Origin: Elusimicrobiaceae bacterium
Lineage (GTDB): Bacteria > Elusimicrobiota > Elusimicrobia > Elusimicrobiales > Elusimicrobiaceae
DNA length: 39,384 bases
Reading direction: 5' to 3'
NCBI GenBank assembly: GCA_016282685.1
Contig: JAEELM010000023.1
Span: 1 to 39,384, forward strand
The position numbers were made by a program, and so were the translations under genes. This document shows, one piece after another, positions 8,150 to 16,874 of the stretch (its first letter is position 1; each line of letters opens with the position of its first letter). The notes under the pieces are model-generated. The model was not told where the DNA came from and did not search any database. It saw only the letters and a list, made by a program, of their open reading frames with translations.

Positions 8150-11053
8150 ATGAAAAATATTAAAGTAATCGGCGCCAAAGGCCATAATTTAAAAAATATT
8201 TCCGTAGAAATCCCCAAAGATAAAATGGTGGTAATTACCGGATTGTCCGGCTCGGGGAAAAGTTCTTTGGCGTTTGATACAATCTACGCGGAAGGACAAC
8301 GCAGATATGTGGAAAGCATGTCTGCTTACGCGCGCCAATTTTTGGAACTAATGGAAAAGCCCGACGTAGAACACATTGAAGGGCTCTCTCCTGCCATCTC
8401 CATTGAACAACGTAATCCGTCTAAAAACCCGCGCTCTACGGTGGCTACCGTTACCGAAATTTATGATTATCTGCGCCTTTTATTTGCACGAGTAGGGCAC
8501 CGCTTTTGTCCGCAATGCGGACGTGAAGTACAAGCATGGAGTGTGCAAGCCATTGCCCAGGATATTTTAAGCCGTTTTAACGAAAAAACCGTTTTTATTT
8601 TATCCCCTGTTATCCGCGGACGTCAGGGAACTTACGAAGAACTCTTCAAAAAATTCAAAAAAGAAGGTTATGTCAAAGCATGCGTAAACGGAACGGTCCT
8701 TTCTTTAGATAACATCCCCACTCTGGAACGTTATAAGAAACACACCATCGAGTTGGTTACCGACGAAATTTTTGTGGAAGAATTTGACCGCGAACGGTTA
8801 GTGGAAAGTTTAGAGGCCGCTTTAAAATATGCAAAAGGATTGGTACATATCGTAGAAACGGAAGGAGAAAAGCCCGCCGAATTTACTTATAGTGAAGCAA
8901 ATGCTTGCGCTCATTGCGGTATCGGATTTAGTGAGTTGGAACCCCGCTTATTTTCGTTCAATTCTCCCTATGGGGCATGCCCGGATTGCAACGGGCTGGG
9001 CGTAAAAATTGAAGTAGATGAACAACTGGTTGTACCCGACACCTCTCTTGCCCTTAACCAAGGCGCTATTGCCGCATGGGACAATCCCGTCACTACCCGA
9101 ACACACCGTTGGAAAACTTCCTGGAGCGGATATTATTATGATATTTTAAAGCAAGTTTGCCGCCAAAATAAAATTAAAATGAACGTACCCTGGAAACAGT
9201 TACCCAAACGCCAGCGCGATTTGCTGCTTTACGGAACGGGCGGTGCCACTTATACCTCTATCATATCGGGCGGAGAACAAGATTTTGAAGGTGTAATTAC
9301 CAATCTAAAACGTCGCGTGGCGGAAAGTGAAAGTGATTTTGTAAAAGAAGAGATTACCCAACGGTTTATGCGCGAAATTCAATGCTCTTCTTGTGAGGGA
9401 AAACGTCTTAAACCGGAAGCCTTGGCCGTAAAAGTAGGCGGAAAAAACATCCATGAAATTGCCCACTTACAAGTATCGGCCGCCAAAGATTTTTTTGCGC
9501 ATTTACAACTTTCCCCCAAAGAAAAAATTATTGCAAAAGATATTTTGAAAGAAATCAATGCGCGGCTTAATTTTTTGAATAGCGTGGGCTTGTCTTACTT
9601 AACCCTGGACCGCAAGAGCCAAACGCTTTCCGGCGGAGAAGCACAACGTATTCACCTGGCTACCCAAATCGGTTCGGGATTGACCGGTGTATTATATGTA
9701 TTGGACGAACCCACCATAGGCTTGCATTCGCGTGATAATGACCGCCTGATTGAAACGCTTAAAAACCTGCGTGATTTGGACAATACACTAATTGTTGTAG
9801 AACACGACAAAGATACAATACTTGCTTCCGATTATGTAGTGGAATTAGGGCCTTTGGCCGGCGAAAAAGGCGGGCAAATCGTAGCCAGTGAACCGACCCG
9901 GGATTTCGTAAAAAATAAAAATTCACTGACCGCTTCTTACCTAAACGGGCAGCGTCTCATTTTACCGCGCCACACACTGCGTAAAGGAAACGGAAAGTTT
10001 TTAACCATTCAAGGGGCACGCCAATTCAATCTAAAAAATATAGATGTAAAAATTCCGTTAGGAAAATTTGTATGCGTAACCGGTGTTTCCGGATCCGGCA
10101 AAAGCACTTTGATACATCAAATTTTGTATAAAGCCTTGGCCAAAAAATTTTACGGAGCAAAAGATGTACCGGGTGAGCATGATGATATCAAAGGACTGGA
10201 TAATATTGATAAGGTTATTATCGTAGATCAAAGTCCTATCGGCAAAACGCCCCGTAGTAATCCGGCCACCTACACAGGAGTATTTTCCCACATCCGTGAT
10301 TTGTTTGCACAAATGCCCGAGGCTAAACGCCGTGGGTATAAGCCAGGGCGGTTTTCATTTAACGTAAAGGGTGGACGGTGTGAAAAATGTCAGGGGGATG
10401 GTATCTTAAAAATTCAAATGCAGTTTCTGCCTGATATTTATGTAAAGTGTGAAGAATGTAACGGGCACCGTTTCAATGAAGACACATTAGAAGTAAAATT
10501 CAAAGGAAAAAACATTGCCGAGGTTTTGGATTTGAGCGTTTCGCAAGCCTTGGAATTTTTCGCCGCCATTCCCAAAATTAAACGTTATTTACAAACTCTA
10601 AACGACGTAGGATTGGGATATATCAAACTGGGTCAAGCCGCCACCACCCTATCGGGAGGAGAAGCGCAACGTGTAAAGTTGGCTGACGAACTTTCCCGCA
10701 AAGGCACCGGCAACACCCTTTATATTTTAGATGAACCGACTACCGGCTTACATTTTGCAGATATTGATAAGCTCCTGCACGTATTACACGATTTAGCAGA
10801 CCGCGGCAATACAATTTTGATTATTGAACATAATTTAGACGTTATTAAAACGGCCGACTGGCTCATTGACCTTGGTCCCGAAGGAGGTGACAAAGGCGGG
10901 CAAGTGGTAGTAGCCGGAACCCCCCAAGAGGTGGCATCCTGTAAAAAATCTTATACGGGCAAATACCTCAAAACCGAATTGGAAGCCGTTGAAAAATATC
11001 TCCGAACGCATCCACAATCCCAAACACCTGCAACCTCTGACAAGAAAAAATAA
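8150..11053 (+). CDS. uvrA: UvrA, excinuclease ABC subunit A
   Basis: The 967-residue protein has the full UvrA plan. First ATPase: Walker [10 protein letters not shown], signature [13 protein letters not shown], Walker [14 protein letters not shown]. Second ATPase: Walker [10 protein letters not shown], signature [15 protein letters not shown], Walker [13 protein letters not shown]. Zinc motifs include CAHCGIGF ... [17 protein letters not shown] and CEKCQGDG ... CEECNGHRF. UvrA dimers detect bulky DNA lesions and load UvrB in nucleotide excision repair. The ATG at 8150 is chosen because [17 protein letters not shown] aligns with the family N-terminus. A TTG at 8120 would add ten residues. 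No good SD precedes 8150. Confidence 0.97.
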   Translation: MKNIKVIGAKGHNLKNISVEIPKDKMVVITGLSGSGKSSLAFDTIYAEGQRRYVESMSAYARQFLELMEKPDVEHIEGLSPAISIEQRNPSKNPRSTVATVTEIYDYLRLLFARVGHRFCPQCGREVQAWSVQAIAQDILSRFNEKTVFILSPVIRGRQGTYEELFKKFKKEGYVKACVNGTVLSLDNIPTLERYKKHTIELVTDEIFVEEFDRERLVESLEAALKYAKGLVHIVETEGEKPAEFTYSEANACAHCGIGFSELEPRLFSFNSPYGACPDCNGLGVKIEVDEQLVVPDTSLALNQGAIAAWDNPVTTRTHRWKTSWSGYYYDILKQVCRQNKIKMNVPWKQLPKRQRDLLLYGTGGATYTSIISGGEQDFEGVITNLKRRVAESESDFVKEEITQRFMREIQCSSCEGKRLKPEALAVKVGGKNIHEIAHLQVSAAKDFFAHLQLSPKEKIIAKDILKEINARLNFLNSVGLSYLTLDRKSQTLSGGEAQRIHLATQIGSGLTGVLYVLDEPTIGLHSRDNDRLIETLKNLRDLDNTLIVVEHDKDTILASDYVVELGPLAGEKGGQIVASEPTRDFVKNKNSLTASYLNGQRLILPRHTLRKGNGKFLTIQGARQFNLKNIDVKIPLGKFVCVTGVSGSGKSTLIHQILYKALAKKFYGAKDVPGEHDDIKGLDNIDKVIIVDQSPIGKTPRSNPATYTGVFSHIRDLFAQMPEAKRRGYKPGRFSFNVKGGRCEKCQGDGILKIQMQFLPDIYVKCEECNGHRFNEDTLEVKFKGKNIAEVLDLSVSQALEFFAAIPKIKRYLQTLNDVGLGYIKLGQAATTLSGGEAQRVKLADELSRKGTGNTLYILDEPTTGLHFADIDKLLHVLHDLADRGNTILIIEHNLDVIKTADWLIDLGPEGGDKGGQVVVAGTPQEVASCKKSYTGKYLKTELEAVEKYLRTHPQSQTPATSDKKK

Positions 11054-11094
11054 AAGGCCGACCTCCCCAGCCGGCAATTTGTTATGATATAAGT

Positions 11095-13359
11095 ATGCCA
11101 AGAAAAAGAAAAAATTCTTCAATGGCGCCTCAATGGGCCTTTGCCGATAAAAACGTTACGTTTTTACGTAGTTTACTCCCGTTAGTAACCGGCTGGTTAT
11201 GTTTGTTAGTCAGCCTGTCCTTTTTTACTTTAACGTATGATTCGGCACATGTAAAACTCACCCTTTTTCAAATCGGTACGGTTGTATTACTGGCCTTGTG
11301 GGGAGCGTTGAAAATTTCCGAGCGAAAAAATCCTTTTTCCAAAAAACACTTATTGTTGCTGGCTCCTTTTCTTCTGTACGGTCTATGGCAAATTATTTGT
11401 TTTATATGTTTCCCTTATAAAATAGAAGCTTTGGAGGAATTTGTTCGCCTTTGCCTGTATGGGGTAATTATTGCGTTAATCACGTCTGAATTTACGGAAA
11501 AAGATATCCGTACCGTCACCCGCTTTATAGTGTGGGCAGCGTGGTTCTCGTTTGCTTACGGGTTAATACAAATAGTGGCCATTTGGTTCCCGTCAGTAGA
11601 TATTATGCAGTGGAAAGGTTTTTTTGGAAAACGTATTTTTTCCACACATGCCAACCCTAACTTTTTTGCAGATTTCATTGTCTTTTCTTCTTGTATCATT
11701 GGGGCTGATTATTTTATCCGCCGCAAAAAATCCAATTTGATTTTATTGGCAATGGGATTGGTGTCCCTTATTTTCAGCGAAACAAAAGGCGCTTGGTTAG
11801 CCTATGCGGCCACGTTGGTGGCAGCAGCAATTCTCTATTCTAATTTTTTCTCGAACCGTGATGCCAAGCAATTGCGCAAAATCAATTTGTGCGCCATAGG
11901 CGTATTGGTGCTTGCCGTTGTATTTACCGGTTATTACTCTGTCAAACGCTTTCAATCCGTCAGTTTCCGTACCCACACCTGGCAAGCCACTTGGGAAATG
12001 ATTAAACAATCTCCCGTTGTAGGAACAGGACCGGGCAGTTTTAAAATTCTCTATCCCCGGTATCGTCATCCACAAATTTTCTATATTGAAAACGCTCACA
12101 ACAATGAAACACAACATGCTGAAAATGAATACCTGGAACAGTGGGCCATCGGCGGTATTGTGGGATTAGTTCTCTTTTTGGGAATGTTTGGTTTCTTGTT
12201 CTTTCTCGTTTATAAAAAATTAAAAAATAATTCCCGCTCTCCTTTAACTATCTACACGGCAGGGTATGCCTGTGCCGTGTTTGCTATGTTAGTACACATG
12301 ACAGTAGATGTCAGCATTCACTTCGTTTCTAGCGGATTTTTGATGAGCGTGTTTATAGGGATATTACTGGCTTTGTCTCTTTCTTCAACATCTGCGGACG
12401 ACGCAAAGCCTGCAGCAATTCCCGCTCCTGCCCAAATGGCTGACTCCGTTTTCCTGCCTCTGGCTAAATTATTATTGGGACTTATTATACTCGCCTTGGC
12501 TATTTTTTGCACAGTGCGTTTTTCCCAAATGATACACACCATGGTTCTCTCTAAATTGGGAGAATATGTCATGGCTATTTGTGCTTGGTTGGGGTTTCTC
12601 TTTTGCGCGGGAGGAGTTCTCTACTTATATGGCCGAACTATTTGGCAGACACACCGCTGGAGTGTACTGGGCGTATTAGCACTCTCGCTCCTGCCGATAT
12701 ATTTGTTTTACAACGTATTTTGCGCCAATCATTATTACAGTGTAGGGGTTGCGCTGACACGGTTAGGATCGCCGGAAGGAGCACTGGATTATTTTACCAA
12801 GGCCATTCGGGCCAATCCCTTACAAACGGAATACCGCCAATACCGCGGCAACGTTTTGGCACAACGGCTCAATTTAACAAAAACGTTCTCCCCCCTTAGC
12901 GGAGACACCACCGCCCCCTCTAACGACTACGAACGCGCTTTGAAAGATTTTGCCGTCGTATTAAAAAGGGCGCCCTATCATGCTTTAATCCATCATGATG
13001 CGGCCCAGCTGTATTACATGATTGGGGTGCGTTACATTCAAGCTTCGCAAAATGCCGATACTGCAGAACAATTCAATGAATATCAGCAATTAACTGCCGA
13101 AAATTTTGAACAGGCTCGGAGAGCATTGGAACAATCCTTGCGGTTGGATCCGGTAAATTCCAGTTCCTATGCTATGCTGATTAGCATGGCACTTTTAGCA
13201 CACGATATTTCCACCGCCCAGTATTGGATTGACACCTATCGCCAGGGCCCTAAAAACGTGACGGAAGAAGAATTTCTAGAGCGCCATAAAAACAATCCGC
13301 AGATTGAGTTTTTACAACAACGTTTGTATGCCTTGCAAAACAATTTGGCGCAAAAATAA
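11095..13359 (+). CDS. O-antigen-ligase-like membrane protein with C-terminal TPR domain
   Basis: A 754-residue protein. Residues of about 20-450 hold ten or more hydrophobic helices with the Wzy_C / WaaL signature loop: GTGPGSFKILYPRYR, then HNNETQHAENEYLEQWAIGGIVG near residues 330-360. After further helices (about 450-545) comes a TPR-containing tail (YSVGVALTRLGSPEGALDYFTKAIRANP; EQARRALEQSLRLDP). Such proteins ligate polysaccharide or glycosylate pilins at the outer face of the inner membrane. Given the pilin cluster upstream, pilin glycosylation is possible but not shown. No clear SD precedes the ATG. The gene starts 41 bp after uvrA and may be cotranscribed. Confidence 0.85.
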   Translation: MPRKRKNSSMAPQWAFADKNVTFLRSLLPLVTGWLCLLVSLSFFTLTYDSAHVKLTLFQIGTVVLLALWGALKISERKNPFSKKHLLLLAPFLLYGLWQIICFICFPYKIEALEEFVRLCLYGVIIALITSEFTEKDIRTVTRFIVWAAWFSFAYGLIQIVAIWFPSVDIMQWKGFFGKRIFSTHANPNFFADFIVFSSCIIGADYFIRRKKSNLILLAMGLVSLIFSETKGAWLAYAATLVAAAILYSNFFSNRDAKQLRKINLCAIGVLVLAVVFTGYYSVKRFQSVSFRTHTWQATWEMIKQSPVVGTGPGSFKILYPRYRHPQIFYIENAHNNETQHAENEYLEQWAIGGIVGLVLFLGMFGFLFFLVYKKLKNNSRSPLTIYTAGYACAVFAMLVHMTVDVSIHFVSSGFLMSVFIGILLALSLSSTSADDAKPAAIPAPAQMADSVFLPLAKLLLGLIILALAIFCTVRFSQMIHTMVLSKLGEYVMAICAWLGFLFCAGGVLYLYGRTIWQTHRWSVLGVLALSLLPIYLFYNVFCANHYYSVGVALTRLGSPEGALDYFTKAIRANPLQTEYRQYRGNVLAQRLNLTKTFSPLSGDTTAPSNDYERALKDFAVVLKRAPYHALIHHDAAQLYYMIGVRYIQASQNADTAEQFNEYQQLTAENFEQARRALEQSLRLDPVNSSSYAMLISMALLAHDISTAQYWIDTYRQGPKNVTEEEFLERHKNNPQIEFLQQRLYALQNNLAQK

Positions 13360-13418
13360 AATGCAAAAATCGCATTATTTTGATAGAATAGTAAGTAGTA
13401 TTTACCCTCTTTATTTGT

Positions 13419-13491
13419 GCCAAGATAGCTCAGCTGGTAGAGCAGCCGCTTCGTAAGCGGCAGGTCCGGGGTTCGATCCCCCGTCTTGGCT
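13419..13491 (+). tRNA. tRNA-Thr(CGT)
   Basis: Folds as a complete cloverleaf: acceptor GCCAAGA/TCTTGGC, D arm GCTC/GAGC, anticodon stem GCCGC/GCGGC with loop TTCGTAA (anticodon CGT, reads ACG), and T arm CGGGG-TTCGATC-CCCCG. CCA is not encoded and a T run follows directly. The last prophage gene stops 12 bp downstream, so the 3' half is the probable integration site. Confidence 0.95.
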
Positions 13492-13502
13492 TTTTTTGTT
13501 GC

Positions 13503-13727
13503 CTATTTTTTCACTATACTTCCGTCTTGGCACACTTTTTCATCCACACATAAACAATAAAATGTCAAAAGCGCACGGACATTGGTATCGTTTATGCCCG
13601 TATCTGCATAGTCAAAGTGTACGCTGTTACACACGGTTGCGTTTGTAGTTCTCTGAAACGCTGCGCAACCGAGCACGCACATCAGCAACAGGCATATTGT
13701 CAACATTATTAATAATTTTGTTTGCAC
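13503..13727 (-). CDS. Rz1-like outer-membrane spanin lipoprotein, overlapping Rz
   Basis: A 74-residue lipoprotein read in a different frame from the Rz-like gene, overlapping its last 101 bp. The GTG at 13727 has AGGAG 7 bases upstream. The signal sequence ends in the lipobox V-L-G-C, so lipidation at Cys21 is predicted. The mature part is about 54 residues with four further cysteines and no proline-rich stretch. Rz1-type o-spanins sit in the outer membrane and join the i-spanin to fuse both membranes in the last step of lysis. Lipobox, overlap and position support the call, since sequence identity between spanins is usually low. It is the last gene of the prophage. Confidence 0.75.
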   Translation of the reverse strand: MQTKLLIMLTICLLLMCVLGCAAFQRTTNATVCNSVHFDYADTGINDTNVRALLTFYCLCVDEKVCQDGSIVKK

Positions 13728-13869
13728 GTTCACGCTCCTTTGCTTCTCGCTCTGCAGTTTCCCGCATTGCACGCAGTTGTTCGGCCCTCTTGCCGTTGCT
13801 CCGTACAACGGCAAGAAGAACCGCCAACATGACCGCAAACATTCCTGCGACGGACCATTGCGTGATCAT
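13627..13869 (-). CDS. Rz-like inner-membrane spanin
   Basis: An 80-residue protein with an N-terminal signal anchor (residues 5-22, SVAGMFAVMLAVLLAVV) and then a long charged helix likely to be a coiled coil (residues 25-60, KRAEQLRAMRETAEREAKER...). This is the usual i-spanin plan: the helix spans the periplasm and binds the outer-membrane spanin encoded within its own 3' end. The start lies 4 bp after the stop of the holin candidate. It is short compared with lambda Rz, as in many small phages. An alternative reading as a plain coiled-coil membrane protein cannot be excluded, but the embedded lipoprotein gene makes spanin by far the better reading. Confidence 0.78.
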   Translation of the reverse strand: MITQWSVAGMFAVMLAVLLAVVRSNGKRAEQLRAMRETAEREAKERERANKIINNVDNMPVADVRARLRSVSENYKRNRV

Positions 13870-13873
13870 AACC

Positions 13874-14068
13874 CTATTCCACTTTTTTACCGATAGACGA
13901 TCCGTCGGGATTGACCAAAGACAGAGCGGCCAATACCTTTAAGATTTTTGCCCATACCGTGTCATCTTTATCGGTGCTTGTAAACTTCACAACAAGCGTA
14001 ATCAATGCAACAGCTGCACCGAAAATTTGCAATACTTCATCCAAATGTTCCGTTATAAACTTTCCCAT
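13874..14068 (-). CDS. Small membrane protein, holin candidate
   Basis: A 64-residue protein with one clear hydrophobic segment (about residues 13-29, LQIFGAAVALITLVVKF) and a second weaker one (about 40-52, ILKVLAALSLV). It sits between lysozyme and the spanin pair. The lysozyme has no export signal, so the phage needs a hole-forming holin, and this is the best candidate by size, topology and place. It starts 1 bp after the lysozyme stop codon, with GGAG within the lysozyme 3' end. No family match is recognised by eye. The 63-residue protein upstream of the lysozyme is the alternative. Confidence 0.6.
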   Translation of the reverse strand: MGKFITEHLDEVLQIFGAAVALITLVVKFTSTDKDDTVWAKILKVLAALSLVNPDGSSIGKKVE

Positions 14069-14069
14069 A

Positions 14070-14483
14070 TTAATACTCTCCGCTTTTCATAATTTCGCAC
14101 AAGATTTTTGCTCTGTGCCCAACCTGGGCCGCCCACTTACTGGCTAACATCTCACGGGCCGCCGTAGGATATTCGCCTTTAGCTAAAGCCGCAAACATTT
14201 TTTTAAAAGTCATAAGTCTGCTTATTCCCATATTAAAGGCCATATCCGTCAAAACAAATTGCCGCGCTTCGTTGAGTTTGTGATATCCCGCAAACCTGCT
14301 ACAAACCTCTTTTTCGGCAGTTTTAAGGTCACTGTCCAACAAGGAGGAGGCTATTTCCTCGGTTATTCCATTTTCCAAATTGTGCCCATAGCCGATAGTG
14401 AGATGCCCCGTCGGGCAAAGGTAGGGATGGAAACTCAAACCTTCAAATTTTTTAGTGTAAAATTTCGCTTTTTCCAAGTTCAT
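14070..14483 (-). CDS. Phage lysozyme (endolysin, GH24 / T4-lysozyme type)
   Basis: The 137-residue protein is a T4-type muramidase that cuts peptidoglycan at the end of infection. The catalytic pattern E-8-C-5-T is visible: E14 in KKFEGLSF, C23 in PYLCPTGH, and T29 in LTIGYGHN. Cys in place of the T4 Asp is a known variant in this family. The family block LNEARQFVLTDMAFNMGI is present, and WAAQVGHRAKILCEIM ends the fold. There is no signal peptide or SAR domain, so release depends on a holin. The ATG overlaps the stop of the upstream gene by 4 bp, giving translational coupling. Confidence 0.93.
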   Translation of the reverse strand: MNLEKAKFYTKKFEGLSFHPYLCPTGHLTIGYGHNLENGITEEIASSLLDSDLKTAEKEVCSRFAGYHKLNEARQFVLTDMAFNMGISRLMTFKKMFAALAKGEYPTAAREMLASKWAAQVGHRAKILCEIMKSGEY

Positions 14484-14671
14484 TCTTTTTGCACTCCTTC
14501 GATTTTTGTTTCCAATCGTGCTACTCTTTCTTGTAAATGGTTGTATTTGTCTTGTTTCTCTTCCAGACGGGCAATATCTTTACGGATGGCTCGCAGTTCT
14601 TGCCAAAAAGCTCCTGCGCCAAATATTACGGCTGCCGCCTTCCAAAAGATTTCAATTTGCTCTGCAGTCAT
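14480..14671 (-). CDS. Small membrane/coiled-coil protein of the lysis region
   Basis: A 63-residue protein with an N-terminal weakly hydrophobic segment (about residues 8-24, IFWKAAAVIFGAGAFW) and a C-terminal charged heptad helix (IARLEEKQDKYNHLQERVARLETKI). Its place directly before lysozyme with 4-bp overlaps at both ends suggests a lysis role, such as a holin, antiholin or holin accessory, somewhat like XhlA-type proteins although with the parts in reverse order. Function is not established from sequence. Confidence 0.7.
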   Translation of the reverse strand: MTAEQIEIFWKAAAVIFGAGAFWQELRAIRKDIARLEEKQDKYNHLQERVARLETKIEGVQKE

Positions 14672-14865
14672 GGGTTTACCTCTTGAGACAATGGATCATA
14701 CACAAGACCGTAGGCTGTAAGAGCCTCTCCCAGATTTTCAAACTTATCCCAACCTACATTTTTGCCAGCTGGGGTATACGCTTCATTGGCTTCCAATACG
14801 TTGAATCGTACGTTTTGTTGATTTTTATAATTACCTTGCTCGTTTTGAATTTTCTTATATACCAT
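14668..14865 (-). CDS. Small phage protein of unknown function
   Basis: A 65-residue soluble protein with a strong GGGGGA site before its ATG. It lies 9 bp after the tail fibre gene and overlaps the next gene by 4 bp. Features are a polar N-terminus and the block NLGEALTAYGLVYDPL near the C-terminus. Its position next to the fibre would fit a small fibre-associated or assembly protein, but no family is recognised. Confidence 0.7.
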   Translation of the reverse strand: MVYKKIQNEQGNYKNQQNVRFNVLEANEAYTPAGKNVGWDKFENLGEALTAYGLVYDPLSQEVNP

Positions 14866-14874
14866 AATTCCCCC

Positions 14875-16860
14875 TTATCGTGTAACGGTCCACCCTTTTC
14901 CCGTAGCAATAGCCAAGTCATCAGCGGTTAAATCAGCCGCCCCGGTTGCCCCCGTGATATTACACACCTGGTTGTTTGTTACCGTCGGCATGGAGTTAAA
15001 CAGATTTACTAATGCACCACGGTCTAGTCCTGTGTAAGATACGTTTATTTGTGGACCATTTGAATCAGCAAGAGGCGAAGAAGGAGAAACAACCAATCCT
15101 TTTAGTCCATCTACACGATTCGTGCTTGTCCCACTCACATCTATTTTGTTTACACGCCCAGTATCTAAAGAGAAATCCAGAAAAGTATTTTCAAGTCCGG
15201 TTAATCCTGGATTGTTAAAGTTAAGATTATGGTTTCCTACTAGCCATATTTGAGGAATGTTTTTTAATTTAGGGCAAGAATTAAAAGACCTATCATCAAA
15301 CTGCATTTTAGAATTGATAAGCTCAATTTCCTCTAAATTTGGGTTTTCCCTAAAAGCATCTGTACTATAGTTGATAGTAGCGTTCTTTATTGTTATCTTT
15401 TTAACTCGTGTATTTCTAAACGCATAGGTATCATAATAATTACCACTCGTTGTGCAATTTATAACAGGATTTATTTTCAAACTGGTACAATTTTGAAAAA
15501 TTCCAGGATACCAATCTACTAATAGTTCCCCTGTAGGAGTTGTAACAGCTTCCAATGCTGCATTATTTTTAAATGTATATTCATAATGAATGGCATTTGT
15601 TGCTGTAATATGAGCCCATAATGTTCCCTGGTCGGACACATTCCCTTCTAATCGTGTAATAGTATTTGTTCCTAATGATGGAGCAATACGAACGATATGG
15701 GTCCGTAATGCTTCGGGGTAAGTTACGTCATAGCCCGAAGTGAGGGATAAAGTTTGCCATGTTAAAGTGGTTGCTGTGCCGCTGGCAGTAGTAGCTTGCT
15801 TTATACCATCTACAAACACATCATACGTTCCCGAGTTCGACACTTGAGCCTTCATAGTAAAAGAAGGATATTTTGAATAATCTGCTTTATGGCCTACAAG
15901 AAAAATGGCAGAGTTCCAGTTCGCAGAAGAACGAATATCCGGCCATTGTGAATGAGGCTGCCAGGGTTGCTGTGACTCTAAGGCTTGCATGATAGCTGAT
16001 ATATTTTCCTGTTGGGCAGAGACTTGTTCAACCGTTGTACTTGTAACGCCGCTATTCACCGCCGATAGTTGTGCGGCCGTCAATGCATTTTGTTTAGAAT
16101 TAAGCGTACTTTGCACTACACCAATTGCATCTCCCTGCGAAGCAAGTTGCGTTTGCAACGTTGCATCCGCTTGTTGACGGGCCGAAGTTTCATCCGTCAA
16201 TGCACCCGTCAAACCGGTAAGGCTGGTTTGCAAAGAATCATCTGCCCCACTGCGTGCTGTTTGTTCGTTGAACAAAGCCGTTTGCAACGTAGTAACGGCT
16301 TGATTAAAATTTTGACGAATGGCGGCATGGGATGTAGCACTGTTATCATGGTCCGCTAACGATTGTGTTACTGAGGCCGCTGCTGTTTGTATAGTTTGGT
16401 TAGCCTGAGAAATTACATTCCCCAAAAATGTATCGGCCTGCGTATCGCTTTCTCCCAAAGCCGGGTCCGGTTGATAACGCACACAACGAGAAATTTTTTC
16501 ATCTAAATTCTGTACCTGTAACACCGTTTTATCAAAGGCTTCGCTAAAAGTTTTCGGTAAGACACTTGAACCGAATACAATATTTTGAGTCAACGGTGTA
16601 GAACGGCGTAATACAATTTGATATCCCCGGGCCAACGGCTCTAATCCACTGGACAAAGCCGGATAGGTAACATAGGTATAATCTTCGTCACTTTCCCGGT
16701 CAATTACAACGTGGTCCGTTGCCCGGTAACAAGTGCCTTGCGGCGGTTTTACCCATACTTCTATGGTTTCCTCTTCCAAAATGGGATAATCGAATTGCCA
16801 AGTACGGGTTTGCCCGTCACAAACAATTTGTTTCTTTACTGCGTTTATGGGTACTGTCAT
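14875..16860 (-). CDS. Tail fibre with T7-type base and leucine-rich-repeat tip
   Basis: A 661-residue protein. Residues 1-135 match the N-terminal attachment domain of T7-like tail fibres (DGQTRTWQFDYPILEEETIEVWVKPP; LRRSTPLTQNIVFGSSVLPKTFSEAFDKTVLQVQNLDEKI). Residues of about 140-290 are a long Q/A/T-rich coiled coil for trimerisation. Residues 300-420 form a probable beta domain. Residues of about 430-600 are BspA-type leucine-rich repeats (YAFRNTRVKKITI, AFRENPNLEEIELINSK, SFNSCPKLKNIPQIW). A small C-terminal cap (ITGATGAADLTADDLAIATGKGWTVT) ends it. LRR tips are common on surface proteins of gut bacteria. Here they probably bind the host receptor. The LRR-coding part looks more AT-rich than the rest, which suggests domain exchange. 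Confidence 0.88.
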   Translation of the reverse strand: MTVPINAVKKQIVCDGQTRTWQFDYPILEEETIEVWVKPPQGTCYRATDHVVIDRESDEDYTYVTYPALSSGLEPLARGYQIVLRRSTPLTQNIVFGSSVLPKTFSEAFDKTVLQVQNLDEKISRCVRYQPDPALGESDTQADTFLGNVISQANQTIQTAAASVTQSLADHDNSATSHAAIRQNFNQAVTTLQTALFNEQTARSGADDSLQTSLTGLTGALTDETSARQQADATLQTQLASQGDAIGVVQSTLNSKQNALTAAQLSAVNSGVTSTTVEQVSAQQENISAIMQALESQQPWQPHSQWPDIRSSANWNSAIFLVGHKADYSKYPSFTMKAQVSNSGTYDVFVDGIKQATTASGTATTLTWQTLSLTSGYDVTYPEALRTHIVRIAPSLGTNTITRLEGNVSDQGTLWAHITATNAIHYEYTFKNNAALEAVTTPTGELLVDWYPGIFQNCTSLKINPVINCTTSGNYYDTYAFRNTRVKKITIKNATINYSTDAFRENPNLEEIELINSKMQFDDRSFNSCPKLKNIPQIWLVGNHNLNFNNPGLTGLENTFLDFSLDTGRVNKIDVSGTSTNRVDGLKGLVVSPSSPLADSNGPQINVSYTGLDRGALVNLFNSMPTVTNNQVCNITGATGAADLTADDLAIATGKGWTVTR

Positions 16861-16874
16861 GTATATAATCTCCT

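Noticed and set aside
13503-13838. 111-codon version of the Rz1-like gene starting at 13838
   Set aside because: The upstream part would precede the lipoprotein signal and lacks an SD. The GTG at 13727 with AGGAG gives a normal lipoprotein signal.
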